Below, piece after piece: positions 5,822-6,137 of a stretch of 6,137 nt of DNA. The notes beneath the pieces are model-generated. The model made no database searches. It was given only the letters and a program-made list of their open reading frames with translations, and was not told the DNA's origin. Both the position numbers and the translations under genes were made by a program. This DNA comes from an uncultured Marinosulfonomonas sp. (GTDB lineage Bacteria; Pseudomonadota; Alphaproteobacteria; Rhodobacterales; Rhodobacteraceae). The DNA is taken from the NCBI GenBank assembly GCA_947311455.1, contig CAMZKY010000210.1, forward strand, positions 1-6,137, written 5' to 3'. Position 1 is the first letter of the stretch; each line of letters begins with the position of its first letter.

Positions 5822-5850
5822 AAACCCCGTCATTTTTTGGCGGGGTTTTC
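5822..5850 (+). terminator. rho-independent terminator downstream of the sulfotransferase
   Basis: AAACCCCGTC (5822-5831) and GGCGGGGTTT (5839-5848) form a 10-bp stem with one G-U pair around a 7-nt T-rich loop, followed by TTC. In minus-strand RNA the G-U position becomes a C-A mismatch, so the plus direction is favoured. The minus direction, ending the transposase transcript, is still possible with an 8-bp stem. It lies about 105 nt after the sulfotransferase stop. Confidence 0.6.
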
Positions 5851-5901
5851 TATTGTTGATGTTTTTGGCCGTTGTCTTGAGGTCAGGTGGGGGCTTTCCC
5901 C

Positions 5902-6137
5902 TCATATGTGGGGGATTTGGCTTGGGTTTGTCATCGTCATCGCGATTTTCTTGATGTTTTGGGCGGTTGCGGCGAGCAAAGCCTGCCATCTGACCCCGGG
6001 CAGGCCTCGGTAGCGGGCGTATCGGTGGCCGAAGAGCTGTTTGGCGTCGGCAAAGGATCGTTCTACGGTTTCCTTTCGTCGTTTGTAGATGCGTTTGCCC
6101 CAATCGGTCAGGCGATGGGCATCGACCCGTTCACGCG
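5902..6137 (-). CDS. IS1182-type transposase, C-terminal 77 residues (runs off right edge)
   Basis: The visible frame is open from the window edge to a TGA at 5904-5902 and contains IYKRRKETVERSFADAKQLF, then GHRYARYRGLPGV and LLAATAQNIKKIA. This is the C-terminal signature of DDE transposases of the IS1182/IS4-like group. The Glu of VERSFADAK is the expected third catalytic acid, with Lys six residues later and Tyr and Arg upstream as in the Y-R-E-K signature. The visible part shows no frameshift or stop, so the copy may be intact; the N-terminal part lies outside the window. The end of the insertion sequence must lie between 5717 and 5901, but without the other end I cannot place its inverted repeat or target duplication. 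Confidence 0.85.
   Translation of the reverse strand, partial: RERVDAHRLTDWGKRIYKRRKETVERSFADAKQLFGHRYARYRGLPGVRWQALLAATAQNIKKIAMTMTNPSQIPHI

Noticed and set aside
5732..6103. Minus-strand 123-residue open frame at the right end
   Set aside because: It overlaps the transposase in another frame, is rich in Pro/Arg/Lys, and runs through the terminator and hairpin element. The transposase frame carries the recognisable motifs.

Overview
The window looks like chromosomal DNA from an alphaproteobacterium, most likely a Rhodobacterales (Roseobacter-type) organism of moderate GC. The evidence is the style of the PolA sequence, a stand-alone NDUFS6-type zinc-finger protein (an alphaproteobacterial/mitochondrial complex I accessory subunit), and a two-domain GT14 glycosyltransferase of a kind I associate with Rhodobacteraceae. 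This is inference from reading; no database search was possible.

Layout. Positions 1-2087 (minus) hold the N-terminal three quarters of DNA polymerase I, running off the left edge. Positions 2088-2531 have no gene but are rich in structure: a hairpin element that recurs elsewhere in the window, a 28-bp near-palindrome, three exact tandem copies of an 11-bp unit, and a terminator for the next gene. Positions 2532-2708 (minus) encode the 58-aa zinc-finger protein with its own probable promoter. Positions 2772-3152 (minus) encode a HIT-family nucleotide hydrolase/transferase, and 3162-4739 (minus) a 525-aa Branch-type glycosyltransferase. The last two are tightly coupled: the stop codon of the glycosyltransferase overlaps the ribosome binding site of the HIT gene. 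A divergent control region of about 150 bp with a TGTTTAC-N9-GTAAACA inverted repeat separates them from a plus-strand family-2 sulfotransferase (4889-5716). Positions 5717-5901 carry the second copy of the hairpin element and a rho-independent terminator. The right edge (5902-6137, minus) is the C-terminal end of an IS1182-type transposase.

How the genes may work together. PolA and the zinc-finger protein are housekeeping genes. The glycosyltransferase, HIT protein and sulfotransferase form a plausible small module for a sulfated surface glycan: one enzyme adds sugars, one transfers sulfate from PAPS, and the HIT protein may act on adenylylated side products such as adenosine phosphosulfate. 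The sulfate link of the HIT protein is a hypothesis. The insertion sequence next to the sulfotransferase makes this the more variable end of the window.
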